The notes below the pieces were generated by a model. It ran no database searches and was not told the origin of the DNA. It worked only from the letters and a program-made list of their open reading frames with translations. From JAPOKJ01 sp031421635 (GTDB lineage Bacteria > Pseudomonadota > Gammaproteobacteria > Burkholderiales > Burkholderiaceae_E): DNA of 64,000 nt. Positions within the stretch are counted from its first letter, which is position 1, and each line of letters starts with the position of its first letter. The stretch spans positions 15,413-79,412 of the forward strand of contig JANOPA010000062.1 of assembly GCA_031421635.1 (NCBI GenBank). The letters run 5' to 3'. Of this stretch, positions 53,338-61,931 are shown one piece after another. The position numbers and the translations under genes are program-made.

Positions 53338-53742
53338 TCAACTGGGGATAGCGCTTGGGTCCATCCACATGGGTTCCCAAATGTGCCCATCGGGGTCAGC
53401 CAACGTGCGGTTGTACATAAAGCCTAGATCTTGCACTGGGTTAACGTCGGCCGTCCCTCCGCTCGAGGCAGCCGCGGTGTTCATGGCGTCAACCGCAGCG
53501 CGAGTTTCGCAAGACACCGCCAGCATGACTTCACTTGAACTTGAAGGCGGGATCGGACGAATGGTAAAAGTTCGCCACTTTGCGTGGGTGAGGAGCATCA
53601 CATTGATCACCTCACTCAACACCATACAGGCCGCCGTATCATCGGTGAAGTGAGGGTTATTCTGAAAACCCAAAGCGCTATAAAAGTCCATTGATGCTTT
53701 GAGGTTGGTGACGGGAAGATTAACGAAAATCATGCGGGACAT
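53338..53742 (-). CDS. VOC-family protein (glyoxalase-like)
   Basis: Protein of 134 residues. The ATG at 53742 is chosen because AAGGAG then lies 8 nt upstream; an ATG at 53748 would sit too close to it. MIFVNLPVTNLKASMDFYSA, TAACMVLSEVINVMLL, and LADPDGHIWEPMWMDP match the PhnB/glyoxalase-like group. The first strand lacks the metal-binding His; Glu in IWEPM is present. Function unknown. Confidence 0.88.
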   Translation of the reverse strand: MSRMIFVNLPVTNLKASMDFYSALGFQNNPHFTDDTAACMVLSEVINVMLLTHAKWRTFTIRPIPPSSSSEVMLAVSCETRAAVDAMNTAAASSGGTADVNPVQDLGFMYNRTLADPDGHIWEPMWMDPSAIPS

Positions 53743-53831
53743 AATCATTTCTCCTTGGTCATTAGGTTTGAATTGCTAGAAAGGTTCCAACCTCGGCCTT
53801 GGAATATTATAGTGCTTTGGAGAGGTTCGAC

Positions 53832-54560
53832 ATGAGCGATAAAAAAGCCATACTTGTGATTGGAGCCGGTGACGCCACTGGCGGTGCTATCGCGCGACGC
53901 TTCGCGCGCGAAGGCTATATCGCCTGCGTTACCCGCCGCAGCGAGGAAAAACTGCAACCGCTTGTCAACGAAATTCGTAACAGCGGCGGTGAGGCTTACG
54001 GCTTTGGAAGTGACGCCCGCAAGGAAGACGAGATGATCGCGCTCGTTGAGAAGATTGAGAGAGATATTGCACCGATCGAGGTCGCCGTATTTAATATCGG
54101 TGCCAATGTCCGATTTTCAATCACCGATACAACCGCTCGGGTCTATCAAAAAGTATGGGAAATGGCCTGTTTTTCGGGGTTCCTGATGGGACGGGAAACA
54201 GCCAAGGTGATGCTGCCGCGGGGTCGCGGAACCATCATCTTCACTGGTGCAACCGCGAGCTTACGAGGACGCGAGGGTTTCTCCGCCTTTGCGGGTGCCA
54301 AGCATGCACTTCGCGCTTTGGCGCAAAGCATGGCTAGAGAATTGTGGCCTCAGGGCATTCACGTCGCCCACTCTATTATTGACGGCGCCATCGATACAGA
54401 GTTCATTCGTTCGAACTTCCCAGAGCGCTACAAGATGAAGGATCAGCTTGGCATCGTGAATCCGGACAGCATCGCGCAGGCCTATTGGGAGATTCACACA
54501 CAGCCCCGCGACGCGTGGACGCACGAAACAGAATTACGACCTTGGCTGGAATCCTGGTGA
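53832..54560 (+). CDS. SDR-family oxidoreductase with Phe at the Tyr site
   Basis: Protein of 242 residues from the ATG at 53832, with GGAGAGG upstream. The Rossmann motif is AILVIGAGDATGGAIARRFA near residue 6 (GxGxxxG-like). The catalytic region reads GATASLRGREGFSAFAGAKH near 140: Ser and Lys are there, but the usual catalytic Tyr is Phe (FAGAK in place of YAxxK). NNAG is FNIGA. A small SDR subgroup has this form and its activity is unclear, so it may be a dehydrogenase with another acid/base or a non-catalytic binder. Length normal. Confidence 0.88.
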   Translation: MSDKKAILVIGAGDATGGAIARRFAREGYIACVTRRSEEKLQPLVNEIRNSGGEAYGFGSDARKEDEMIALVEKIERDIAPIEVAVFNIGANVRFSITDTTARVYQKVWEMACFSGFLMGRETAKVMLPRGRGTIIFTGATASLRGREGFSAFAGAKHALRALAQSMARELWPQGIHVAHSIIDGAIDTEFIRSNFPERYKMKDQLGIVNPDSIAQAYWEIHTQPRDAWTHETELRPWLESW

Positions 54561-55574
54561 GTCCTGAGAACCACCCAAATAGAGCGCCTCAAACCCGGTT
54601 CGACACGAAGGATATGCCGCCTGCCAATGGAATGCGTGCTTTGCCTTGGCGTTCGATGCACCGCGCTGTTCGTTCATGTAGTAAACCCTCATGTCGCCAA
54701 GCTGCTGCCGAGCCACAGCCTCGTCCACGTGACCAGGCGCAGGAGCCTTGAGAAGCTTCGCAACAAATGGCAACCATTCGCTCAGACGAGCTGGCGAGTC
54801 GTCAACAATATTGTAGATGCCACTGACTTCGTGCGCTAGCACCTTTACGGGTGCCTCAGCAGCATCAAGCAGATTGATAAAAGAATAGACCCCGGCCCCG
54901 GCACCTACAATCGGCATTGCGCCCCTCTGGATAGCCGTAGGAATGGTACCTTGCGGGTCGTAGCTGGTTCCAGGCCCATAGAACCATCCGTACCTCAGGA
55001 CCGTCCCTAACATTGCGTTTTCTGAGAGCGTCTGATGCTCGAGCGATGCGATGGCGTTCGCCAGTGGTCGCACCCCGGCGGGAGCATCGAGATGAAGCGG
55101 AGTTTCTTCATCGGTCAGTCCGCTACCGGCTGGGGTACACATAAACGAAATACTTTGGGCGATAAATCGTCGTGCCCCAGCGGCGCGAGCGGCGGCGATG
55201 AGGTTACGCGTCCCATCAATGCGCACGCGGATCGTTTCAGCGTAAGGATCCCCATTCTTCGTGCCGAACGCGGTGAGCTGATGCAGCACAATCTCCGCTT
55301 TAGATTCTGCGACGATTCGTGCAAGCCCTGCTTCGTCGTACACGTCGCCGATCACTGGGACTGCGCCCATCCGGTTTAGTTGCACGGCACGCTCGGCAGA
55401 GCGTGCAAGTGCCACCACCCTGTGTCCTGCATGGGTAAGTAAGGGGACAAGAACACGCCCGATTGCGCCTGTACCGCCACGCAAGCCGGGTACCCCATGG
55501 GCGAACCCAGTTCTGCGTGCACGCCAGGGCTGGTGAGCCAAGGAATGGGGGCGAAGTCGGGTCGCTCGGTCCAA
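54534..55574 (-). pseudogene. NAD-dependent epimerase/dehydratase with replaced N-terminus
   Basis: From about 55490 down the frame encodes an extended SDR: GGTGAIGRVLVPLLTHAGHR, DVYDEAGLARIVAESKAEIV region, NLIAAARAAGARRFIAQS, RYGWFYGPGTSYDP near residue 200 (YGPGT) and a full C-terminus. The first beta strand and start codon normally found before GATGxIG are gone. They are replaced by codons running out of frame through a nitroreductase remnant; no start with a ribosome binding site is visible. If translated from an upstream TTG it would carry a foreign ~30-residue head, so I treat it as probably broken. It could still be active as a fusion. Confidence 0.6.
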
Positions 55575-55747
55575 GGCCAGTGTTGCCCTGGAGGCTGGTG
55601 CTCGTAGGCATATTGCTTTGCCCGCGCAACAAATTGAGCGAGTCGCTCTACGCCTTCAATCACACAAAGCTTCCAGGATGACGCGCCACTCACTGGAGGC
55701 GTCGGAGCCTGAACCGCTGCCCACAATACCCTCTCCAAAAGCGCCAC
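55490..55747 (-). pseudogene. Nitroreductase-family N-terminal fragment
   Basis: A frame from a GTG at 55747 reads ALLERVLWAAVQAPTPPVSG, SSWKLCVIEGVERLAQFVAR and GQHWPWTERPDFAPIPWL, matching the N-terminal third of flavin-dependent nitroreductases, but lacking the first ~20 residues with the FMN-binding Arg. It ends in HAELGSPMGYPACVA, near 55490, where the DNA turns into the epimerase gene in another frame. The remaining two-thirds are missing. One deletion probably took the nitroreductase end and the epimerase start. Confidence 0.65.
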
Positions 55748-55945
55748 AAGTCCTATTTCTGATTATTGCACTGCGGGGACCTGTACCGCAAGAGCAAAAC
55801 AGGCCTGTAAAGCTTGCCTTTAAACGCGCACCTGCCACCCTAGCCAACAAGAAAAAAGCCGCGTAGTATCTCTATTGATTCGCCATCATCAGACGGCGTT
55901 CAACGTTAGTCTCGGCATTGCCTTTAATTTTGCGGGGCGACTTAC

Positions 55946-56443
55946 ATGTCTACTTCTTACTTCTTGTTTGGCAGCGCATCGGTGCTTATATTTTTGGCGT
56001 CCGCGCTCGCGGCGCCCACTGCGCTCCCGGCCGCCGAACAAGCCGCTGTGTTTAAGGCGGCAGGCTACAAACTCAAGGGCAAGGCATGGCGTTTATGCGA
56101 CACCGGAAATTCGGGTGCTCCCTCCTCCCCGGGCAGTATTCAGGAAGTACGCGACCTCAATGGGGATGGTTTACCGGAGGCCGTGGTGACCGAAGAAAGC
56201 ACCTTTTGCTATGGCAATACCGGAACCGGCTACACCGTCGTCAGCAAGCTGCCGAATGGTAGTTGGAAGGCCATTACCGCGGGCGTCGGCATCCCCAACT
56301 TCCTTGCTACGAAAGGAGCTGGGGGCTGGCCGGACATTGACGTCGGCGGACCAGGCTTTTGCTTTCCGGTCATGCGCTGGAACGGAAGTGAATACAAGCA
56401 GAGCCGCTATCAATATGAGGGCAAGCCGTGCCGGCCTCGTTAA
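55946..56443 (+). CDS. Exported protein of unknown function with FG-GAP-like segment
   Basis: Protein of 165 residues beginning with a signal peptide (SYFLFGSASVLIFLASALAA, cleavage near 23). VRDLNGDGLPEAVVTEES near residue 73 looks like one calcium-binding FG-GAP/VCBS-type unit. Four Cys residues (near 51, 91, 143 and 162) could form disulfides. I do not recognise the family. It stands alone between decayed genes. Confidence 0.65.
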   Translation: MSTSYFLFGSASVLIFLASALAAPTALPAAEQAAVFKAAGYKLKGKAWRLCDTGNSGAPSSPGSIQEVRDLNGDGLPEAVVTEESTFCYGNTGTGYTVVSKLPNGSWKAITAGVGIPNFLATKGAGGWPDIDVGGPGFCFPVMRWNGSEYKQSRYQYEGKPCRPR

Positions 56444-56452
56444 CACCTTAGA

Positions 56453-56824
56453 AGTGCGGAAGAGGTTATTGGCGAGTTGGCGAGCGAACTCAACATCAAC
56501 GAAAAATTGTGGCTCGCGACAAAAGTCTGGACGAGTGGTCGCGATTCTGGCATCGCCCAAATGAATGACTCCTTGCGAAAGTTACAGCGCCAAAAAATTG
56601 AACTGATGCAAGTCCACAATCTTCAAGACACAAAGACCCATCTCGCTACCTTGCGCGACTGGAAGAAATCCGGCAAGTTGAAATACTTGGGCGTCACCCA
56701 CTACCATTCAGGTGCTTATGATGCCCTGGAAAAAGCAATCAAGCCCGGTGATCTGGATTTTGTGCAATTGAACTTCTCCATCGCCGAGCGTGAAGCCGAG
56801 CAACGTATTTTGAAAGATGCTTGA
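56453..56824 (+). pseudogene. Aldo/keto reductase fragment
   Basis: A frame open from the previous stop reads SAEEVIGELASELNINEKLW, LATKVWTSGRDSGIAQMNDS, IELMQVHNLQDTKTHLATLR and LDFVQLNFSIAEREAEQRIL, the middle of an aldo/keto reductase TIM barrel including the active-site His region (QVHN). The first ~70 residues (with catalytic Asp, Tyr) and the last ~110 (NADPH-binding) are absent. Both edges are abrupt. It cannot be functional. Confidence 0.8.
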
Positions 56825-56896
56825 GTATTTCTTAGCTCTTTGAAAACCACTGAAGGGGTGAGTTGCGGTGAGGTGACTCACAACCGTCGCCTGCGC

Positions 56897-57907
56897 TCAC
56901 TCCACCTTGGCACCGGACAAGCGAACGATACGCGCCATGCGTTCACTTTCGCTACGAATCAGGGCATTTACCTGATCGATGCTAAGGTTCATCGGCAACA
57001 TGCCCTGCGGCGTCAATTGTTTGTCGATGAAGTCCTGGTTCGAGAGCATCGTCGCAACCGCCGCATTCAGGCGGGTAACGATTTCACGGGGCACGCCGAC
57101 GGGCGCGAAGAAGGCATACCAGGCACCAATGTCCATATCCTTGTAGCCGACCTCGCTGAAGGTCGGGACATCAGGTAGCAGGGGTGAACGCTTGCTACCA
57201 GAGATCGCCAACACCTTGACCCTGCCCGATTTCAAAAAACCCTGGATAGTGGGAATCGCCGGAAAGGTAAATACAACTTGGTCGGCGATCACGTCGGTCA
57301 GCGCCGGTGCCGAACCCTTATAGGGCACATGTGCAATGTCCGTGGCGCTGAGCTTCTTATACATCTCACCCATTAAATGGGCCTGACTGCCCACGCCGTA
57401 GGAGCCATAGCTGATCGTGCCGGATTTGGCCTTGGTCCAGGCGACCAACTCAGCGAAATTGTTGACGGGCAAGCTCGCCGATACCGTAAGAGTCAGGTTC
57501 AAATAGGCCACGGTCGCTACCGGCGTGAAGTCACGCGCCATGTTGTAGGACAAGGCCTTCCACAGCGCAGGGTTGAGCACGAAGGTCGCGTCATTGGTGA
57601 ACATCAAGGTATGGCCATCTGCGGGCGCCCTTGCGACCAGCTCGGCACCTAGAGCCGTGTTGGCACCAGGCTTATTGTCGATGAGCACGGGTTGTCCGAG
57701 AATCTCCGTGAGCTTTCCAGCCACGGCACGCGCCATGATGTCAGTGGCACCGCCTGGGGCATAAGGAACAATGACCCGGATTGGACGGGACGGGAAGTTC
57801 GCCTGGGTTTGAGATTGGGATTGAGCGTTAGCATCCCCGTTCACACTGAAGGCCAAAATAGCCCCGAGTACGACAGAACCGAATATAGAGTGAAAATTCT
57901 TGAACAT
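56897..57907 (-). CDS. Bug-family tripartite tricarboxylate transporter substrate-binding protein
   Basis: Periplasmic protein of 336 residues. The ATG at 57907 has AGGA about 6 nt upstream and yields the signal FHSIFGSVVLGAILAFSVNG ending DANAQ. The Bug signature FPSRPIRVIVPYAPGGATDI near residue 36 is followed by NKPGANTALGAELVARAPAD, MFTNDATFVLNPAL, VPYKGSAPALTDVIADQV and PLLPDVPTFSEVGY. It should bind a carboxylate in the periplasm. No membrane components are adjacent. It is divergent from the aminotransferase gene at 58199, and the two could serve the same compound. Confidence 0.92.
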   Translation of the reverse strand: MFKNFHSIFGSVVLGAILAFSVNGDANAQSQSQTQANFPSRPIRVIVPYAPGGATDIMARAVAGKLTEILGQPVLIDNKPGANTALGAELVARAPADGHTLMFTNDATFVLNPALWKALSYNMARDFTPVATVAYLNLTLTVSASLPVNNFAELVAWTKAKSGTISYGSYGVGSQAHLMGEMYKKLSATDIAHVPYKGSAPALTDVIADQVVFTFPAIPTIQGFLKSGRVKVLAISGSKRSPLLPDVPTFSEVGYKDMDIGAWYAFFAPVGVPREIVTRLNAAVATMLSNQDFIDKQLTPQGMLPMNLSIDQVNALIRSESERMARIVRLSGAKVE

Positions 57908-58198
57908 GAAATATCCTGAGAAAGCGTTCCCTTGAGGCCATTCAAGCGGGTCAGCGCTGGACAAAGTCTAAGCCAGGCCACTAGTCAGGTTGAGAGCTCA
58001 TCCCAAAAATACGCATCGCCTTTTTAAAGGCGCTTTAGGAAAAGTGCAACTTCACCTGCTTGGCTGCGAATATGCGTGAAAGTGCCGACGCTATGATCGA
58101 CGCGCAAAACACAGACGGGACAAGACCGAGTATCGGGCGCTCGGTGAAAAATAATCTAGGCCGAGAACTTAGAAAATTGGATGTAATATGACCGGCTC

Positions 58199-59326
58199 AT
58201 GCTTCATAATTTTGATTGCTTAGGCTCTCAAAAATCTTTACGAGACTTCATGAATCAAATCGCTCTAACCCGAGGCGTGCCCGCCGATGAGTCGTATCCA
58301 CTGGAGGACGTTGCGTCTTGCGCCCAAAGCGTAATGCAGGACCGCCAGCTAGCGCTCGAGGCCATGCGCTATGGCACGGGTTATGGATTCAATCCGCTCC
58401 GCGAATTGCTGGCGACGCAATACGGCGTGACGGTTGACCAGGTTTTGGTGGGCAACGGCAGCCTGAGCTTTGTGGACTTACTCGGCGTCATTCTCGAGCC
58501 GGGAAGCACTGTCTTGGTCGAGGCTCCGACCTACGATCGCACGCTCACATTATTAAAACGTCACCGCTTAAATGTGGTGGATGTACTTCTCGAGCCCGAT
58601 GGCGTGAACCTTGAAGCGTTCGAGGCATCGGTCAAAACGAACAAACCAAAATTCGCTTATCTCATCGCGGATTTCCAAAATCCATCAGGGGCTTGCATGA
58701 GCCTCGAAAAGCGCAAAAAAGTTGTTGAGCTTGCCGAGCGGTATGACATCATGATCTTAGAAGATTCTCCGTATCGCGCATTGCGTTATAAAGGTTCTGA
58801 TGTACCGAGCTTGTTTGAACTAAATCCGGCTCGAGTCATGCAGATGAGTTCCTACACTAAGCAGATCAGCCCCGGAGTGCGTGTTGGAACGTTAGTGGGT
58901 GATAAGGCCTGGATCGCCAAACTAGCGAAGGCCGCAAACGACACGTACATTTCGGGAGCCTTTCTTGGGCAGGCCACCGTGTACGAATTCTTGCAACGCG
59001 GTTTGCTCGAACCTCAGCTCACTCGTATTCGTGCCTTGTACGGCCCACGCCTAGAGCGCATGGCCTCGCAACTTCGGGCGCATGGCCTGACGGACTTCCT
59101 AGAGCCGGAGGGTGGCTTTTTCCTGTCGGTCAACCTACCCAAAGGTTCCCGTATGGACGACCTTCTCGAGCGTAGCAAAACGCTTGGTTTGGTCCTGACC
59201 GACGGTCGCGGTTTTTTCCTGAATCCAAAAGACGGCGAGCGTTTTTTACGCCTCCCCTTCTGTGCCCTGTCTAATGATGAAATCGATGAGGGGATGGCTA
59301 GAGTGGCAAAGCTGGTGCTTTCATGA
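58199..59326 (+). CDS. PLP-dependent aminotransferase, class I/II (2-aminoadipate transaminase-like)
   Basis: Protein of 375 residues. It matches the LysN/MocR-like fold-type I group: RYGTGYGFNPLRELLATQYG near residue 58, YLIADFQNPSGACMSLEKRK near 157 (Asn-Pro-Ser-Gly), ILEDSPYRALRYKG near 184 (PLP-binding Asp-x-x-Tyr), and MQMSSYTKQISPGVRVGTLV near 219 with the Schiff-base Lys in SYTKQ. The DNA-binding domain of MocR regulators is absent. Substrate unknown. No clear ribosome binding site precedes the ATG; one at 58250 is an alternative. Confidence 0.9.
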   Translation: MLHNFDCLGSQKSLRDFMNQIALTRGVPADESYPLEDVASCAQSVMQDRQLALEAMRYGTGYGFNPLRELLATQYGVTVDQVLVGNGSLSFVDLLGVILEPGSTVLVEAPTYDRTLTLLKRHRLNVVDVLLEPDGVNLEAFEASVKTNKPKFAYLIADFQNPSGACMSLEKRKKVVELAERYDIMILEDSPYRALRYKGSDVPSLFELNPARVMQMSSYTKQISPGVRVGTLVGDKAWIAKLAKAANDTYISGAFLGQATVYEFLQRGLLEPQLTRIRALYGPRLERMASQLRAHGLTDFLEPEGGFFLSVNLPKGSRMDDLLERSKTLGLVLTDGRGFFLNPKDGERFLRLPFCALSNDEIDEGMARVAKLVLS

Positions 59327-59558
59327 ATAGCGTCGTCGAGATCGACAAGCGCAAGCGAATGCGCCGTGCGGATCCCGCCGTGGCAGCCCCAGCGAGCCAC
59401 TGGCTGTGATCGCTTATCTTTGCGATGCATTCCGACTCACGACGAACATCGTTATAAACAAAAGTCGAAAAATAGGAAAGCAAGAGATGACAATCACGCA
59501 TTACCTTACTGCTTCACGCTAGGCTCAGCCCCAGACCAACCAAACGATCAAGATCAAA

Positions 59559-60515
59559 ATGAGTCAAGTGAAATGGCCGCGTGTCGCGGTGGTAGGTGCA
59601 GGTGCAGTGGGTTGCTTTTTTGGCGCCAAGCTTGCGAAGGCAGGGGCTGCGGTGACCCTCATTGGCCGCGCACAGGCCATGCAAGCGATTGCAGATCATG
59701 GCCTGGAGATTATCGGTCAGGACTATTCGGGCAGAGTCCGCTTGCAAACCAGTACGGAGTTGTCGGCGGCGGCGGGCTGCGATCTGATCTTGCTCTGCGT
59801 CAAAACCACGGACACCGTCGAAACTGTCAAGGCACTCGCCCCTCATTTAAAACCTGACACAGCTATTTTGAGCCTTCAAAACGGCGTGGACAATGTTGAG
59901 CGAATATTTGAGGCCACGGGTTTTCGTGCCATACCGGCCGCCGTCTATGTCGCAGTGGAAATGAGCGCCCCAGGCAAGCTCCTGCATCGCGGGCGCGGTG
60001 ATCTTTCGATAGGCGCGTTCCCGTTTCAAGCGCCGAGCGATGTGCACGCCGAGCGATTTACCTCCTCTTCCCTCAAGAACATCGCCGCCTGGTTTGAAGC
60101 CTCGGGCGTGCCCTGCACGGTGAGTGACAATGTGATGGGAGAACTCTGGGCCAAGTTCATCGTGAATTGCGCGGTCAATGCCATCTCGGCATTAACCCAG
60201 GCGCCGTATGGTCGAATGCTTGAACAGCCAGACATCAAGACTTTGATTTCTGCCCTGGTGCGCGAAACCGTTTCCATTGCCCAGGCCCATGGCGTACAAC
60301 TCAAGGACACAGACCATGAAGCGGCGGTGTTTCAGGTGATGAAAGCCATGTCCGGGCAATACTCATCAACCGCTCAGGATCTTGCCCGCGGTAAGCCGAC
60401 CGAGATTGATGCCTTGAACGGCTACGTCAGCAAAACTGCAAAGCTTCACGGACTTGACGCTCCCTTAAATGCCTGGCTCACCGCGATGGTCAAGCTGAGG
60501 GCAGGACAGATCTAA
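59559..60515 (+). CDS. 2-dehydropantoate 2-reductase family protein
   Basis: Protein of 318 residues. The N-terminal Rossmann domain has VAVVGAGAVGCFFGAKLAKA near residue 9. LLCVKTTDTVETVKAL near 76 and LQNGVDNVERI near 106 are typical, and the C-terminal domain has ELWAKFIVNCAVNAISALTQ near 196 with the catalytic Lys in WAKF. True PanE reduces ketopantoate with NADPH, but many paralogues act on other 2-keto acids. No pantothenate genes are near, so I do not use panE. It is convergent with the enolase-like gene. Confidence 0.88.
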   Translation: MSQVKWPRVAVVGAGAVGCFFGAKLAKAGAAVTLIGRAQAMQAIADHGLEIIGQDYSGRVRLQTSTELSAAAGCDLILLCVKTTDTVETVKALAPHLKPDTAILSLQNGVDNVERIFEATGFRAIPAAVYVAVEMSAPGKLLHRGRGDLSIGAFPFQAPSDVHAERFTSSSLKNIAAWFEASGVPCTVSDNVMGELWAKFIVNCAVNAISALTQAPYGRMLEQPDIKTLISALVRETVSIAQAHGVQLKDTDHEAAVFQVMKAMSGQYSSTAQDLARGKPTEIDALNGYVSKTAKLHGLDAPLNAWLTAMVKLRAGQI

Positions 60516-60516
60516 G

Positions 60517-60611
60517 GCCTCAGCTACCGTAAAGCCTCAGCCGCCGTGAGGCTCAGCCGCCTTAACCCTCAGCCGCCTCAAGCCTCGGCTGCCCTACGGC
60601 CTTAGCTGCCC
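60517..60611. repeat. Imperfect 16-17-bp repeats between convergent genes
   Basis: Six imperfect copies of a unit close to GCCTCAGCCGCCNNNA lie head to tail (60517-60611), covering the gap and the last codons of the enolase-like gene. Neighbouring copies can fold, for example GCCTCA with TGAGGC at about 60534-60552. It probably ends transcription from both sides. Confidence 0.7.
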
Positions 60612-61927
60612 GACTTTTTTGCCCACCATGTGTTCGCGAGCGAGTCGCCCGCACTAAAGCGCGCTTGCGCGCCCATCGCCTGACTGATTCTGAGCACTTC
60701 GTTCCATTTGATCATTCGTTCCGATCGTGCAAATGAGCCGACCTTGAGCTGACGCGCATTCAGACCAATGCTCAGGGGCACGATCGACACATCCTCGGTT
60801 TCACCAGAACGGGCCGACACGATGGTTCCCCAACCCGCGTCTGTCGCGCGCTTGAAGGTTGCGATGGACTCGGAAACCGTACCGACCTGATTAGGCTTGA
60901 TGAGTACGGCATTGCAGGCACCAAACTGGATCGCTTCCTCGACTAATTTTTCATTAGTCACAAGATAGTCATCTCCAATAATTTGCACCCGAGCACCGAA
61001 TGCCTGGGTGAAGGCTCGCATGCCTTGAGAGTCGTCTTCAGCCAGCGGGTCCTCGATGGAGACGATCGGATAGTCGGACAGCCATCGGCCCAGCATGCTG
61101 ATCATTTGCTCTGTATCCAGCTCGCGGTTTTCAAGCGCAAGTCGATAGTGCCCTTGACTGCCAAATTCTGAAGCCGCGATATCGAGCGAAATGACGACGC
61201 GCTCGCCCGGCTTCTCGCCAGCGAGTTCAATGGCCTGCACTAAAGTTTCGAGTGCTTCCGTGTTGGAGTCAAAGCTTGGCCACCAACCGCCCTCGTCGGC
61301 CACGCCGGCAAGCTTGCCGCGACGCTTCATGAGACTACCCGCAGCGTGATAAATCTCGGCGGTCACTTCCAGCGCTTCTGCGAAAGTCTTGGCACCCGGC
61401 ACCATCACCATGAAATCCTGAATGTCGACCCGACGCCCCGCATGCGCGCCACCCCCAAAAATTTGAATTTCCGGGAGCGGTATCGAAGGTGTCGTCGCGT
61501 AACGCTCAGCAACATATTGCCAAAGCGGTCGTCGACTGACCGAGGCCGCCGCATGTAAAACAGCCAACGATGTTGCGACTGTGGCATTTCCTCCAAGCCT
61601 TGCTTTGAGAGGCGTGCCGTCGAGAGCAACGAGACGGGCATCGATGCCCGCCTGATCGCTCACGTCCATGCCGATTAATGCAGCTTGAATAAGCTCATGC
61701 ACACCGCGAATCGCCTGCTGCACGTCCTTCCCAGCCAGCCGCTCACCGCCGTCTCGAAGGTCGATCGCTTCCCGTGTGCCTCTTGAAGCGCCCGCAGGCG
61801 CAATAGCACGACCGATGTGACCGTCGTCCGTTTTGACTTCGACCTCAATCGTCGGGAACCCTCGCGAGTCCCAAACCCGCAGGGCTTGTACTTGCGTAAT
61901 TCGGCTAGTGTTTTCGCTTGCGCTCAC
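60602..61927 (-). CDS. Divergent enolase-superfamily paralogue (not canonical Eno)
   Basis: Protein of 441 residues starting at GTG, aligned end to end with enolase. Kept: metal ligands (SLDIAASE, SIEDPLAEDD, IIGDDYLVT), general acid Glu in VADEGGWWP, base Lys in VLIKPNQVGT, phosphate-binding Arg/Ser in ARSGETED, and Lys in ARQLKVG. Changed: the PSGAST lid loop is PAGASRG, INGGEHADNN is FGGGAHAGRR, the catalytic Glu of IQEFM is Asp (IQDFM), and the His of SHRSGE is Ala (SARSGE). Fold and phosphate handling thus seem intact while the substrate pocket differs. It is 4 nt behind a kinase gene. Probably acts on another phosphorylated hydroxy acid. Confidence 0.85.
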   Translation of the reverse strand: MSASENTSRITQVQALRVWDSRGFPTIEVEVKTDDGHIGRAIAPAGASRGTREAIDLRDGGERLAGKDVQQAIRGVHELIQAALIGMDVSDQAGIDARLVALDGTPLKARLGGNATVATSLAVLHAAASVSRRPLWQYVAERYATTPSIPLPEIQIFGGGAHAGRRVDIQDFMVMVPGAKTFAEALEVTAEIYHAAGSLMKRRGKLAGVADEGGWWPSFDSNTEALETLVQAIELAGEKPGERVVISLDIAASEFGSQGHYRLALENRELDTEQMISMLGRWLSDYPIVSIEDPLAEDDSQGMRAFTQAFGARVQIIGDDYLVTNEKLVEEAIQFGACNAVLIKPNQVGTVSESIATFKRATDAGWGTIVSARSGETEDVSIVPLSIGLNARQLKVGSFARSERMIKWNEVLRISQAMGAQARFSAGDSLANTWWAKKSGS

Positions 61928-61931
61928 GTGA

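Noticed and set aside
55618..55866. Plus-strand frame ending in a Lys/Ala-rich tail
   Set aside because: It runs across the nitroreductase remnant on the other strand and has no upstream signals or known domain.
59323..59409. 28-codon frame overlapping the aminotransferase stop
   Set aside because: An ATGA overlap is present, but the product is too short to judge and no family is recognisable. It may be the head of a lost gene.
60602..61927. Annotation as housekeeping enolase (eno)
   Set aside because: Several active-site residues fixed in true enolases are changed, and the neighbours are not those of eno (pyrG, ftsB).
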